Of a stretch of DNA of 64,000 nt, positions 1 through 12,351 are shown one piece after another. Every line of letters begins with the position of its first letter. The first letter of the stretch is position 1. A program made the translations under genes and the position numbers. The notes below the pieces were generated by a model. The model saw only the letters and a list, made by a program, of their open reading frames with translations, had not been told where the DNA came from and made no database searches. This stretch comes from Thermothelomyces thermophilus ATCC 42464 (Eukaryota; Ascomycota; Sordariomycetes; Sordariales; Chaetomiaceae): positions 3,534,001 to 3,598,000 of the forward strand of contig NC_016477.1 in NCBI RefSeq assembly GCF_000226095.1. Direction: 5' to 3'.

Positions 1-557
1 GGGGAAAGAAGAAGATGAAGAAGGATGATGACACAAGGACGGGGGGATATTACGGTGCTGGCGTCCGTGGCGGACACCTAGGATCCTTCACCGCAATGTA
101 TGATAACTAATCTGGGCATGTACACGACATATCACGGCACCGTTCTTCTACATTTTGCACATATCTCGATTCTCCCTGTCGCCTTCTCGCAAGAGCCGGC
201 CGACTGTCTTCTTTCGCTGCCGGACTCACTCGCTCTCCTAAACCAACACAGCAAACAACAGAAAACAGCACACATTCAACAGGACAAATCGTATTTACGA
301 AGTGATAGTACGAGCGAACATTTCTCTCGCCCCTGCCTAGGCTCGCCCGCGTTAGGGCTGTTGAGAGAGAGAGAGAGAGAAAAGGAATGACGGGGACCCA
401 ACGGCATTGCCCAAATCTCGAGCCAGCAACGAGTGCTTTTGTTTGAATCAATCTGTGCCGGCAGGGGAACATCAAGAGAAAAAAATAAGAACAATCAAGT
501 TGGTCCAATACGCCCACCATCCATGAAACTCCACACACAGCAGCCGCAGGGCTCACC
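1..557. other. Sequence downstream of alcohol oxidase, no gene seen
   Basis: I see no supported gene here. The stretch holds the probable 3' untranslated region of the minus-strand alcohol oxidase gene and a short GA microsatellite at about 363-380. Confidence 0.5.
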
Positions 558-3500
558 TCACAGCCTCGATGCGAGCCGGTTCTCGCCCGGCGCGTGATAG
601 TCGGGCACGCGCATCTCGAGCGCCTCGCCCGCGTAGCCAAGGTCCTCGGCGACGAGGACGGCGGCCTTCTCGCCGATCAGGAGCGCGGTCGAATACCTGG
701 GAAGGCAGTCGTCAGTTTTTTTTTTTTTTTCATTCTTCTTCCCCCCCTTTTTTCTTTTTTAATCTGATTGGGCATGCCCTGAACGACTTACGTGTTGCAA
801 CCGACGTTGTCCGGGCAGATGCTCAGGTCGGCCACCTTGAGCCCCTTGACCCCGTGCACGTTCAGGCGCTCGTCCACGACGCCGTGCTTGACGATGCTGT
901 TGCCCTCCCGGGGCGCCATGGAGCAGGTCTGGGAGCGCAGTCCGTGGTCAGCAGCGACCCTTTTTCCGCAACAAGGCCCATCGAGCATTAAGAGGGTGGG
1001 TGGGAGGAAGGGGGGAAAAAAAGAAAAGAAAAAAGAAAAGAAGATACTAACCCCGAGACAGTGCCAGGTCGTCTCGACGTGCCGCTTGACCCATTCCTCG
1101 ATGGCCGCGATGTCCTCCCTCGAGTACTCGAGCTCCTTCCGCCTCTCCTTCCGGTTGCTGCTGACCACCGCACCGGCGCCGCCGGCCGCGGCGGTGCCCA
1201 CGGGCACGTCGGCTGGGGGCAGGGGCGCGCTCCAGCTGCCGTGCTGGATCCCCGCGGTGATGTTGCCGGGGAGGGCGTAGCGGGTGGTGTCGTCGAGGTC
1301 GAGGTCGTGGGCGCGCGCGGGCGAGTCGAAGGGGAAGTGCGGGTGCATGGCCTGGACCTCGCCCGCGTAGGCGTCCATCCGGCGGGCCGTCTCGCGCGAC
1401 TTGATGTACCCCCACACCAGCGGCGCCATGTCGCGCCCGTCGCGCAGGAAGCCCGCGTCGAAGTCGGGCGCCGCGTACGGGTCCGCCGACCGGATGTGCG
1501 TCTCCCCGCGCGAGAAGGGGTACTCGAGGAAGTGGAACATGGTGAAGAAGTTGCCCGGGGGCCTGAGAGAGAGAGATCAGCACCCAAACTTATTTTTTTT
1601 AATTTTTCTTTCATCTTTTTTTTTCTGTTCTCTTCTACTCTTTTTTGCATGGGGCAGGTGGACAAAAGAAAATGGGAGAGGGACTTACATCAACATGTGG
1701 TCGCCGAACCAGCCACTGGTGATTTCCAACCGCCAAGAGGCGGTATTATTTAGTGGTCAGCATCTTCTGAACTCGCCGGCTTCAAGTTTGATAAAGGGAG
1801 TAAATAAGGGAGCACCTGCCTAATGATCGAATAGTGCATCACCGGCTTGTCGGGCTTGTTCTTGAAGTAGGATTCCCAGCCTTCAGTGAAGTCGGGAGTC
1901 GGCCACGACCGGAACTGCTTCAGCTCGGCCTCGGTCGGCCGGATCTTGACGCCGGCTTCGATGCCGTTGGTGGCGAGGGGTCCGGTCCCCTTGACATTCC
2001 ACTCGTCAAAAACGCCTGTGGCCATGGGGTTAACGACGGTCCAAGGTGGATTTGGGGGGGAGAAGAAACATGGTACAAGGAAGAACTGGACATACGCTTC
2101 TGCACTTCGGGATCTCCCCGGGCAAAGTCGTCAAACGTCTCGGTTCCCGGCTTGGCTCGGTAGACGGCAAAGGTGAGGTAGTGGTCCTGGAAGTTCAGAC
2201 CGACTCCCGGGAGGTCGACGATTGGCTTGACGCCGACGCGGCGGAGCTTGTTCGGGTCGCCTTCAAGATTGTCAGTTGTTTGTTTGATCCGTTTTCTAAG
2301 GGCCTCGTGGAAGCCGGGCAGGGGAGAAATCAATCATACCGATTCCGGACCGCTGCAGAATCAGGGGAGACGACAATGTCCCCGCCGACACGACAATCTG
2401 CTTGCGAGCGCGGAAGACGCGAATTCCAGGATCCTGCAAGGGGTGCGTCAGCCGTGTTCGATGGCCGTTCCACCTGATTGCTGGAAGGCGCGCACTTCAC
2501 CACACCGCTTGGTCGGACTGTTATTGGCGTCAGCGGAGGAGTCGCCGTCAAAGGCCCTGGTCTGTTATTTCACGCTGCCAGGGGAAAGGGGGAACACATT
2601 ACACAGTCTGGACAGCAACGGCTCGGCCGTTCTCGATGATCACCTTGTCGACCTTGGTATTGCAGGCCAGGTACAGGTTCGAATGGACGGCGCGGGTGGA
2701 ATGAACATACGCATGAGCGCTGTCGCTGCGACGGCCGGTCTGCATGTGTGTCCATGGATTAGATGCAGGGCATCAACGTCAGTGGCCGTCCTAAATTATG
2801 ATTACTTAGCCCCTTCGGACAGGGTAAGCCACTCACGTCGCGGTTGATCCACTTCAGCCTGGATCTCTAGTTGATCAGCATCTTCCCTTTCTTTCTTTCT
2901 TCCAGCAAGGGCTGAGCATGTGGGCTCGGTGACCATCACCAACCCCCCCTTTCCAGGGGTTCGATATCAGATAGTATGTATGTACATACCATTGTTCAGC
3001 ACCATGGCCGGTGCGAAGATCCTGTAGGTCATCAACAATAGGGATTCCCTGGCTCTCGACAGCCCTGAGGAAGTCGTCCTTGATCGGGTACACGCTTACG
3101 AGAGGTCAGCATCCGTTCTCCCTGAGAAAAGCCGGGTGCTGATATCCGACTGATTATACACATACTAGTTGCCAAACGAGACCTTGATAGGGCCGTCAAA
3201 CCCGTGGATGTCTCGGTTGTGCGAAGCACGCTGGTACGTCTCATGCTTCTTCATCAGGGGCAAGAGCTCCTTGGTCGTCCACCCTTTCGCCTGGAAGTCG
3301 TCATAGTCCGAGGCGGAAGCGCGAGTGTACATCTGCACAGCGTTTAGGTCGGAGAAAGGTTCTCGATGTCCGGGGGTAGTGGTAGTGGGTAGTTGAGCTC
3401 TTCTCGGGACGTCCTCCAACGTACCATGAAGTTGATAGAGGATCCGCCGCCAAGGACGTGAGCTGCGGGAACTATGGCACTTCGGCCGCTGAGCGATTTC

Positions 3501-3798
3501 GACGGACGAGACTCGTAAAAGGTCGCCGTCTTGGAGTCGAGCTTCATGTTGCGCGGGTAGATGGCCGGGCGGTACACCCATGGGTTGTTGAGGTTGGACT
3601 CTCCGGCCTCGATCAGGAGAACCGTGAGGTTATGGTCCAGGTTGGCCAGCCTTGGAATCATGTCGGTCAGTCGGTCAGTCGAGGGAAAACCACGTTGCCG
3701 CCGTTCCTGTCGATGGTCTCATACCTTCCTGCCACCACACACCCACAACTCCCACCTCCGCAGACGATAATGTCAAACTCCTCGGGCAGCGGCGACAT
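558..3798 (-). CDS. Alcohol (methanol) oxidase, GMC flavoprotein, peroxisomal
   Basis: FAD-dependent oxidase of the GMC family that oxidises methanol and other short primary alcohols to aldehyde plus H2O2 in peroxisomes. I could place 13 exons: 3798-3725, 3650-3425, 3332-3166, 3094-2990, 2858-2837, 2739-2605, 2433-2340, 2260-2096, 2015-1820, 1715-1689, 1562-1052, 928-792 and 696-558. They sum to 1998 nt, or 665 residues, the usual size of yeast and fungal AOX. The N-terminus [19 protein letters not shown] carries the FAD glycine motif. H571 (in TWHCLG) and N619 (in GCNTYSTAL) match the family catalytic pair (H567/N616 in Pichia AOX1, from memory). The protein ends in ASRL, an SRL-type PTS1 peroxisome signal. 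An in-frame ATG at 3852 exists, but the family start fits 3798. The ninth intron (1716-1819) has a GC donor. Exons are inferred from family alignment and not from transcripts. Confidence 0.93.
1716..1819 (-). other. Candidate GC-AG intron in the alcohol oxidase gene
   Basis: The upstream exon reads HYSII followed by AG, then GCAGGT at the donor. The acceptor is CACCAG before the codons for GWFGDH. Only the GC donor leaves phase 2, which the downstream exon needs to give SGWFGDH, the expected family sequence. The nearby GT (CAG/GTGCTC) leaves phase 0 and would shift the frame. With this intron the whole 13-exon model sums to a multiple of three. Confidence 0.75.
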
Positions 3799-6303
3799 CT
3801 TGATCAGGGCACTTCTTACCCCAGGACGTGCTGCAAAGTCGTACACGAGCATCCTCCGCCAACATCTCGGGAACCAGAGCTGTTCTTATAGTTTCTCTGC
3901 CCCGACGTCAAGCGGGATCACCTGCCCAGTCATCATTATTCATGCTTGGGCCAACCCCTCAGCAAGAAGTCGGTGGCCTAGAGTCCGGGTCCCCGTTTCC
4001 CTGACCGTCTCCAGATGATGTATGGTTGGTCGGTTGGTTCGTTCGCCTTCTCACACTGTTGTCTTCGCAAACGCCCTGCATTTCACCTCGTCCAGGTAGC
4101 AGATGACCTTGCGAGGAATACGACCCGGGCATGCATTCTTGGGAACCCCTCACTGCCCTCGGCGTTGCTCGTGTCACCGCGGCTTTGAACACTCTCTGCC
4201 GGAATGGAAAGAAGGGCGTCATACTTGACGGCAATGCAGTTGTCCAGAGCCACTTCAACGCTCTGATTGGGGCCCGCACCCACCACGATCATGAAACATG
4301 AAGATGCCTGGACAAGAACTTGGACCCCCCACGAACGGCTCACGGTTTCCAACATCCAACGGGCTGTACCACCACCACATACCGGTGAACACAATTGAGT
4401 ACCGGCACAATGGAGCGCCTACAACGCGTTTTGTCCTTATTCGACAGGTCTTGACTGGATGGATGCCTTTACCCGGGAGCCCTCGGACTCTATAGAAGAT
4501 GAGCTCGAGTTTGTATGCCCCCCTCCTCGTGTCTCAGAACCTAGGGGTCACTCCAAGTGGGCCAACCACTTTTTGAGCCCTATTTTCGGACATGATGTTC
4601 CTGACACATCTAATATGGTATCTCCCCGGCCAGAACCGTGATTAATTAATGGACAGAGTAAAGCAAGTCTATCTCTATCTTTGAGTGCCTAACGACCTCA
4701 TATAAGCCACCCAAGCAACATGTCCGTGGCTTCTCCGCGACTAAAGACGGTACAAGAAGGTTGGGGGGTGGTTGTGCATGGCCAAGAACGACCGCGTGGA
4801 GTGAAGCACACCGGAAATGTAATCCGGATGCTGCATGCATGCATCTAATAGGTTTCCCCGATTGTTCCACGACATGATTTGCGGGGAAGCACACTCGACG
4901 GCCACAACGCGGGGCTGCCTTTCAAGGATCCATTGGACCCCGGATACCCCAGGGATCCGGAGTCCCAGAACCCCTTCAGGCTCTCTCGTGCTCGGTTGGA
5001 CAGTGACCGGAGCATAGCACACCGGAGCATAGCACCAGATGTTCCCAGAGAAATTGCCGAGCGGCCGTGGATGGATTCCTCCCATGTCACGCGCCGCCTG
5101 TGTCTTGCAGTGATTTGTCTCCTGGCCAACAATGTCCATGGCCACCAGGACGATCTACACGGAAGAATTGAATACCTAAGTAATACTGTATGTACACAGG
5201 TAGGGAAAGGGCATGTCGATATCAACTCGGCAGTGGATCCTCCCTTGAGCGGTGTCACTCCGAGGAGAGCTGCACATAATCGTTACCTGTTTCTTTTCAA
5301 AGTCAGATCGAGACGGAGACGGCTTGCCGCTGCGGCAAGACACCCAAGTGTTTTTGTTCCAAAGTGATTGGCACGAACTGAGCCAACCAGAAGAAGGGGA
5401 CAAGACAACAATTGATACCTTATGTGCAACACATACAGTACAGAATGCACACCTTCTCGAGCCAACAACCGGCAGATAATACAGTACGACACACGCGGAA
5501 ACCTCCCCCTTCCTTCCTTCCCTACCCTCCACTCCCCTCTCATGAAGAGTAGCACAGGCCGCTAACTTTGCGTCGCCTCAAGTTCCCAAACTGAGCTCCC
5601 CCCTCATCCCTCCTCCGTTCACCAACGGTTCTATACGAGGGTACTCCATACCTAGATATCTTAGGTTATGATACCCGGAAACTTGTTAGCTCCTGCGCCG
5701 GCCCGGCTTGCTGAAAGCCACAGCACAATATGTATGTAATTATTTACTGCACTCCGTAGGACCCAAGCCAGAGGGGGGAGGGGGAGGGGGGTTAGTTGGG
5801 GTTGTAGGGATTAATGAAATGGCGAGAGAGCCCGAGTCATCAACCAGTCACTTGAACTCACCTCGTCTACCGACGACAATAATTGATGACAGATCCAGGA
5901 TCACCTCGAGTTACAAGGGAAGATTCAATCTTGGAATAAATAGAGAGCGCAGACAGCTCTCAGTAGCGAGATTAATACCAAAGCAACTTAGCTCGCTCCA
6001 TAACACTTGCCATGGACCAGACTCTTCAGGATCACAATGTTGGAAAGCATTGCAAATACTAACCGCAGTTACGGACAGCCCGGTAGAACGGCACACAGGC
6101 ACAGAGACACATTAGGGACAAGCACCAAAAACGAGAAAACCGAGTCAAGTGTCCATGAATATGCATAGATTGTTGTGATATATACACAGTATAAGAGCAC
6201 GAGCCGTCTCGCGCAGCACCAGAAATCAACGCAAAACGAGACTACCAAGGGTTCCCTTTTCGCCATGCTATGCCATCCAAAAAAATTGATTCATACAGAT
6301 CGT
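3799..6303. other. Intergenic region, no gene recognised
   Basis: This 2.5 kb interval lies between the alcohol oxidase start and the hacA long reading frame. It should contain the alcohol oxidase promoter and the hacA 3' end. Open frames here are short, without family motifs or plausible splice joins. One ACTCCGTA motif lies at 5751 and a G-rich tract near 5772-5790. Confidence 0.5.
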
Positions 6304-8077
6304 TCATTGAAAGCGCCGCCTCTTGAGGGAAGCAGGCCGGTCTTGTTCTTCCTCCTCTCGCTTACGTAATACTTTCAAAACGAATGTTGTCTTGTTGGCT
6401 GGTGTCGTCGTCTGGGTGACACCGGACGTTCCGGGCTTCGACAGGGCCTTGGCCTGTTCGCGAATTTGAAGCCTCCGCTCTTCGACTCTGAGGACCCACA
6501 AGAGGGTGAGTAGGACCTCCTTCGACGGGAGCGCGGCTCCGTTCAGCCATCCACTCAACCCGCGACGTGGCAGCTGCTGCGGCGAAACCCCGCTGACTGC
6601 TGCCGCCGCAGACTCGTCCGCTCCTGAAACCCGGTCGCCCGAGCGTCCCTCAGTTGACACCAACCGCAATACCGCCATCGTCGCATCCATCAAGGGACGC
6701 GCCAGAGTGGGGCTGCAGGTAAGGATCTTCCGAAGGGTTCGGAGTCTCAGGGTTGAGGAGTGACGAGTCGGCGACAGAGCGGCCAAGGAGTTGCTGCTGC
6801 TGCTGCTGCTCGCTGCTGGGCGCGCCATGGAGCTCGCCGTCGGTGATGAATTCGTTGATGTCGAAGTCGGTCGTGAATGGAAACGACGAGGTGTCGTCAC
6901 CAGCCAGATGATCGTATTCAGAATCGCTTGAGTTGGGGGAAGAGAGAAGTCCGCTTTCAAGGAGATAGCGATCTGCGTCAAGGGCCTCTGGCATATTGAA
7001 ACCATCGCCGAGGTCGAAGCCAGCAGGAACTGGAGCTGGAGGAGCAGCGTCTGTGCTGGGTGTAGCTGTTGCTGGGACGCCCGCTGCCACGGCGAGGCTG
7101 GTGCTTCCGCCGACCGACACTGCAGGTCCGGGCACAACATCTCTGCAGGATGTTGTGTCGCGTCGGGGGAAGTACTGGCCTGGGCCGTGGTGGGGGCATC
7201 CGCAACAGGAGCGGCGGGCGCCGCCGGCTGCTTGTTCTCCTCTTCCGCCGCCTCCGGGATGGGTGGAAGGGCGGGCGACAGCGACGATGGGTCCACCGTT
7301 TTGTTCGTGGCTGATGGGATGGATTGCAAGATCTGCTGCAGCGTGCTGGTGCTACCCATGGCAGGATTGTGATCGCCCTGGGAGCCGAACAATTGCTGCG
7401 AGAAGGTGACGGGGGTTGGGCGGAGGGCCTCGAAGGCCGGCGAGGTCCTGGCACCGCTGCCACCCCGCATCCTCTGGAGTTCCTCAAGGAGGGTCAGGTT
7501 GATTTGCTGTGCTTGCAGGAGCGCCGCCTCGAGCTCCTTGTTCCTCCTCTCCAGACCCTCAACCTCCAGGCGCTTACGCTCGCGCGACGACTGGGCAGCG
7601 CGGCGGTTTCGGAGGACACGCTCGACTCGCCGCTGTTCCTTCTCGTCCTCGGTCTTCGCGCGTTTCCTGTTTCTCACGTCAGCGTGTGACCTTCATCGTG
7701 ACCAGAAGCCGTCCATGCACATACCTTGGAGGCAGGTTTGTCTTGGGCTCGGGAAGGACTTGACCCCACGACTTCCTCTTCTTGACCGGCTTCTTCTCCG
7801 GCTCCGGGGTGACGGTTGTCGGGGCCGGAGGCGCGGCCAAGGTGGTATGTGTTAACGCCGTCAGGCCGGCGAGTAATGTGAGGTCGGGCTTTGGGAGTTG
7901 AGGTGCCGGCTGGGATGACCTCATGTCGACCGGGTTAACGGTAGTCGTCGGCGCAGGGCTAGTGCCGAACAGGGAGGGATACATCTCGTCGGGGGTCGAG
8001 AGAATAGATTCGGCGGGCGATCCCTCGAACTTGATGCTTGGTGACGCTGCGCTGGCCCAGGAGTGCATTTCAGACAT
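6304..8077 (-). CDS. hacA: HacA/Hac1-type bZIP transcription factor of the unfolded protein response
   Basis: Nuclear bZIP activator of ER chaperone and secretion genes, made active when Ire1 removes a short unconventional intron from its mRNA. Start is at 8077 (MSEMHSW), with an in-frame stop 10 codons upstream. A normal intron at 7667-7724 joins NLPPR to KRAKTEDEK. The basic region (NRRAAQSSRERKR) and leucine zipper (LERRNKELEAALLQAQQ) lie at about residues 130-182. Past MLCPDLQC near 7117-7140 two frames are open. The unspliced frame runs to 6304 (571 residues). The other frame, reached by removing 20 nt (or 23), ends at 6650 and gives about 449 residues with an acidic tail (DGFNMPEALDADRYL, TDFDINEFI). 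The exon sum minus 20 nt is exactly 450 codons. That arrangement is the hallmark of fungal hacA. The precise Ire1 cut points could not be fixed by eye. Confidence 0.92.
7097..7122 (-). promoter_or_regulatory. Probable Ire1-spliced unconventional intron region of hacA
   Basis: The minus-strand sequence CTGCAGTGTCGGTCGGCGGA, continuing to AAGCACCAG, lies where fungal hacA genes carry a 20-23 nt non-spliceosomal intron. The upstream frame and the downstream acidic frame are offset so that only a deletion of 2 mod 3 nucleotides (20 or 23) joins them. Neither candidate junction has GT-AG form. The interval given is the span within which the excised piece must lie. Confidence 0.75.
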
Positions 8078-11075
8078 CTCGGGACTCGCACGACGTAGGA
8101 GGACTTATTAGTGCTTTCTGCAAATGGACCGGTGGTTTCTTCTCCTGCCAGGCTGAATAACGGCTGACAAGAGGGCGGTCGGGTGTGATGTGCAGAGCAG
8201 TATTATTGTATTGACCGTATCGAGGCGCCTTCCCAATTCCTCAATACTTGTATGTCAGGGAACAAAAGCGTCAAGGGAGTTGCATTGCGCGTGACGAGTC
8301 TGTCAAGTTGGCTCGGCCAGCACTGACGACTCGAGCGAACAGCTGGTTGGCTGCGTTGGCGAAGAGGACAGTCTGGCTTCTTTGCTGGGCAAGGAAGGTT
8401 CCTGTTCGAATGATGAGGGCTCCAGGCTTCTTTTATGTTCAGGACACGTTGCGAAAGGGGGTGGTCGCCTGAGGCAGGAGGCGTGACCGCAGGTGGGCCC
8501 GCCGTTGCTTTGATTGGCCCGATTTGTCTTACGAGAGCTGAGACGTCCGAGGTCCCAATTAGGAAATCACAAAGACCAGCCAAAATCGCCCACGGATCCA
8601 CAAGCTCCATTTGCACCATGGAACCTGTGCCCAAAGAACCAAAGAACGCTATTCGCACATATTGCGAATCAGTTGCCAGTGATAGGGGGCGGGGACAGAA
8701 CCCAAGCCGAGACATACTGTACAACCCAGCGGGTTGTCAATTGCACGCTACATGGTGTAATTTGTATTCCGGACGCACATCATTTCGCAGTTAAGGTTGT
8801 GCCCGCTTTTCTGCACTGCCGCTTTGGCGTCTCTTTTTTTTTTTTTTTACGAAGGCTTGCAAGGCGACGTCTTACGCGGTCGGACTTGAATCAGACAACC
8901 TCGCGGAGTGTGGGCCAATGGTGCGCCAATCTCCAGCTAATGCTGACTTCGCTGGGTGCGCCACGCTCGTGTTGTGCATACATACACGACGGCTGTGCTA
9001 CACAACAGTTTCTAAGTGTAGAAGTGTATGCTGCTGCGGCTGCTGCTGTAATTCACAGCACTGATCTCGATCGTCTTGCGTGCACTAACATGTTTTGGAC
9101 ATATTTGGAATAGCAGCCCGACCGTTTGAACCAGTGTGGGTGCAAATGGTTGACCACTGCTAAGACCTGGTGCATATTCCACTTCATTCAGGAAGCAACC
9201 TAAGACGGATGATGGTCTCTCGTCCTTGGCTAATAATCTACGGAGTATCGTAGAGACTACGGATTACAGCAGATTGAGTCGACTCAAGCGATCTGACTTT
9301 CGGTCCGATCGTGCCTTGACTCCGGCTCAGGCCGGGGGCAAATGGAACCGTTCGTCCTCCTTTTGCATGCTCCGAGCGAGTTGGATCGGGCCTCTCCAGG
9401 TGCGGCAATCAGGCTGAATATCCCCGGACCCAAAGATTCCCCAGATTCTCGCATGCAACCGAAGGATGAATTAGCGCTCAGATGCCACTCGCTATACCGG
9501 GTGCGAGGTTTTCTAGAAGCCCCAGATTAAATCAATTCGAAATGGCTCTGCATTCGGCATTGCAGCGGACCGCATCGTCCGCAAAGGCGGAGGCCGGGAA
9601 AGTTTCCCGTCTTTGAACTGAATGTAGTGTCTCGTCAATTTTGTTGGCGATGGTGTCGAGCTGATGACGGTGCAGTACGGACAATACTGCACTACGGATT
9701 AAAGACGTGTGGAATCATAGTTACTGCAACATGCCAAAACACGCAGTCAGTGGTCTTAATCGGCAAGACATGAAAGCATTCAAGGCTGAGCAATATGGAT
9801 GTGTTTTACGACCGTTCTGTCTGTCCGCGGCTTGACTTGTGGGCGTTTCTAGCCTTCTTTTTCTGGAAGTGCCAAACCTACATACATACATTCCACCTCC
9901 CAGATCTGGGAGTTGCAAAAGGGGCGCAAGGGGCGCCAAGGGGGGGCATCCATCTCCATTTCAGGGGTTACTTCCGGCGGCCGTTCGGTGGATGTTCCGA
10001 GACTTCTTGGGCTTGCAGGTCGCTCCAACGGAAGGAAGGTGCTGACATTTTGGCTTGGCGGCACGTGTTCTCACCCGCGTAGCCCTTAGCCAGATGCTCC
10101 CAAGTTTTCCATCGTCCACAAAGAAGAGGCTGTGCAGAATTTGCTTCTCCTCCTCCTGACAAGTGAAAAAGAACCGCTCGGTGTCTGCACGCTCGGAAAC
10201 ATCCTCCACCAATTTTTTTCTGAGCATCATGGCGGTAACGCCCAAGTCAACAACTTGAGCACAAGAAGTCCAAGTCGAGGGCGGGGCTAACGAGTAAGTG
10301 CTCGGGACTTTTGCCTTCTTCGCCTCCGGGGCTCCCCACATCAAGCCAGCGCAAGCGCGTTGCATCCCAGATCGCCTCCAGCGGCCGGCCCGCCATCCCT
10401 GGGCCCTTCTCTCTAGTGTTCTACTCTGACATTGGATGGGCAACCGCCCCCCGCAACCTTCCTCTTTTCCCCTCCGTTTCTTGTGGAGTCGCTTCGAGTG
10501 ACGGGCCTGAAGGAGCGCTGGAAGGGTGGAGGACTGCAGGGTTGCCATCCTCCGCACTCCGTTACAGCTGGTGAAGTGGATTGCCAGCGATCTGGGATGT
10601 GCGGGAGTGTCAAGCGGCACGGGAATCCACGCTTCGGCGGAGCTGCTTACGGGATGCTGTGCTCCTGCGTATGTATGTATGTACTGTACATGCTGAGAGT
10701 TGCGGCTCCATCCGATACGCAGGAATATATTATGAAGCGCTGCCGATTTTGCTTTCGTACCCTGGACCGCACTCTCTTCCCTTCCTCCATATTAGTGGGC
10801 ACGGCTTTCGAGGCCGGCTCGAGAGTCTGTCGACGAGCTCACATCTCCATGAGAAGCCTCAAACCTGGACGAGAAACATTTTTTCTACTCCGATGCCGTC
10901 TATCAGTCCACCTCGCCCCAGCCTAATGCCCTCCTCCAAGTGATATGGACCGTTCCCCAACGCCGCAGACACCGAACATGCTGACCGCTCCTTTACTACC
11001 CCTGAAGATAGCGGTGGCGGGATGTGAGAAAAAATTTTCTTCCTTTCGTCTTCTCTCCTCCTATGGTTCTCCTCG
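8078..11075. other. Intergenic region, hacA upstream side, no gene recognised
   Basis: About 3 kb with only short open frames and no recognised family. The hacA leader contains a 4-codon upstream ORF starting at 8285 (ATG CAA CTC CCT TGA on the minus strand). A TACGGAGTA motif lies at 9239-9247 and a GTACTGTAC motif at 10681-10689. A 219-codon minus frame at 9961-10620 has no family features and was not accepted. Confidence 0.45.
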
Positions 11076-11761
11076 TCAGAAGACGCCGTCCCAGCCTGTT
11101 CCCCACTGAGGCTGATGGGGCGAGGGCTTCACGAGACCCTCAATGTCGCTGGTAACCCAGCCGCCGTAGTAGTCACCCGGCGGAGGTTGGGCTCTCTCAT
11201 TGTCGACATAGCACTCCCAAGGTCCGACGAAGAAGGCGAGGTAGCCCTTGATGGCCTCGTACTCTTTGGGCGGCTCGTTATACGACCAGATGCGGTTGCT
11301 GAGGATCTCGGATGCGGAAATAGGGCTCATGATGGCATAGTACGTGGCCGCGCCATGGAACTCGGAGAAGGTCGACCGAGGAGTCGTCGAAAGTGGCAGC
11401 CGGACTCTGTTGGGAGGGATGTAGTAAGCTACATATAGGGAGCCACCACCGGTCAGTAAAACGGTCCGGCACATATCGAGGGAATATTTGCCTGGTTCGT
11501 CGCCAGAAGCAGGGACGTCCATCAACCAAACGGTAGATGGACGGTGAATAGCGATACGGGATATGGGTGTCCGCAATGGGAGAAGCCAGGGGAAGGGTAC
11601 GGACTCGGAGCATGATGGGCTTCCAGCACCCAGTAGGCCTCGCCGGGCGGGCAGTCGGCCACGAGCTGGCCGTGCCACTTGATCTGGATGTGACGGTCTG
11701 TCCTCTCCACAATCGGCGGACGAGGAAAGGTCGTGACGTTGTGTTTCCGCATGGTCGACAT
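11076..11761 (-). CDS. DUF427 domain protein
   Basis: A small protein of the DUF427 family, whose biochemical role is not known to me. The start is at 11761 (MSTMRKH). Exon 1 (11761-11605) carries the first half, GEAYWVLEAHHAP. An intron at 11429-11604 restores the family junction APTYYIPPNRVR. Exon 2 (11428-11076) carries the signature second half, with GYLAFFVGPWECYVDNE, GDYYGGW and the ending GTGWDGVF. The two exons sum to 170 codons (169 residues). It is transcribed away from the Did2 gene across a 590 bp gap, so the two may share a promoter region. The family call is firm; the function is open. Confidence 0.85.
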
Positions 11762-12351
11762 CGTTGCCGCTACTTTCTTTCGAGGGCTACAAGGGAGATT
11801 CGGGGCTTGTATCCGGATGGGGAGGAGAAACCTTGCGGGCAATCCGAGGGTGAACGTTGGCGAGGTGAAGAAAAAAAAGCTCTTTCGACTCTTCGAAAAG
11901 TCTACCGGGGCCATCCATGTGCAGTCTGCGGGTCATGGTGTGGCTTGCACACGGCCCACATGTGCATACCCACACTGGGCAGGCGTGCATTAACTAACTA
12001 CAGTACATGACAAGGACCACAAGCTTGAGCCGAGGGCAAACGCAGGCGCGCTGCAAAACCGCCCGCCTCACCAGCCACAAACACTGCGTCATGGGGCCAA
12101 GAAAAAAAGCCCCGCCATGCCCATGCCGTTCAGCATTGTGCGCCCCGCCTTTTTAACTGACCAACGGAGTGCGGCCTCGCCTTCAGGCCTGGAACCATAT
12201 CGCCGTCACAGCCAAGCACCTCTTTGCCGCCGCTCCATTGCCATCCATCCATCGACCCTTTCGACTCGCATTCATTAAGCCGATTTAGCGCATTTACGCG
12301 AACACACCAACTTGAACGCTATCTCCCGTTACTGCGAAATCACCGTCCACC
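11762..12351. promoter_or_regulatory. Shared upstream region of DUF427 gene and DID2
   Basis: 590 bp between two divergent start codons. No second gene is visible. Promoters of both genes must lie here, but I could not assign individual elements with confidence. Confidence 0.45.

Noticed and set aside
9961-10620. 219-codon minus-strand open frame
   Set aside because: Composition is Arg/Ser-rich as in chance frames of GC-rich DNA, with no motif and no ortholog-like features.
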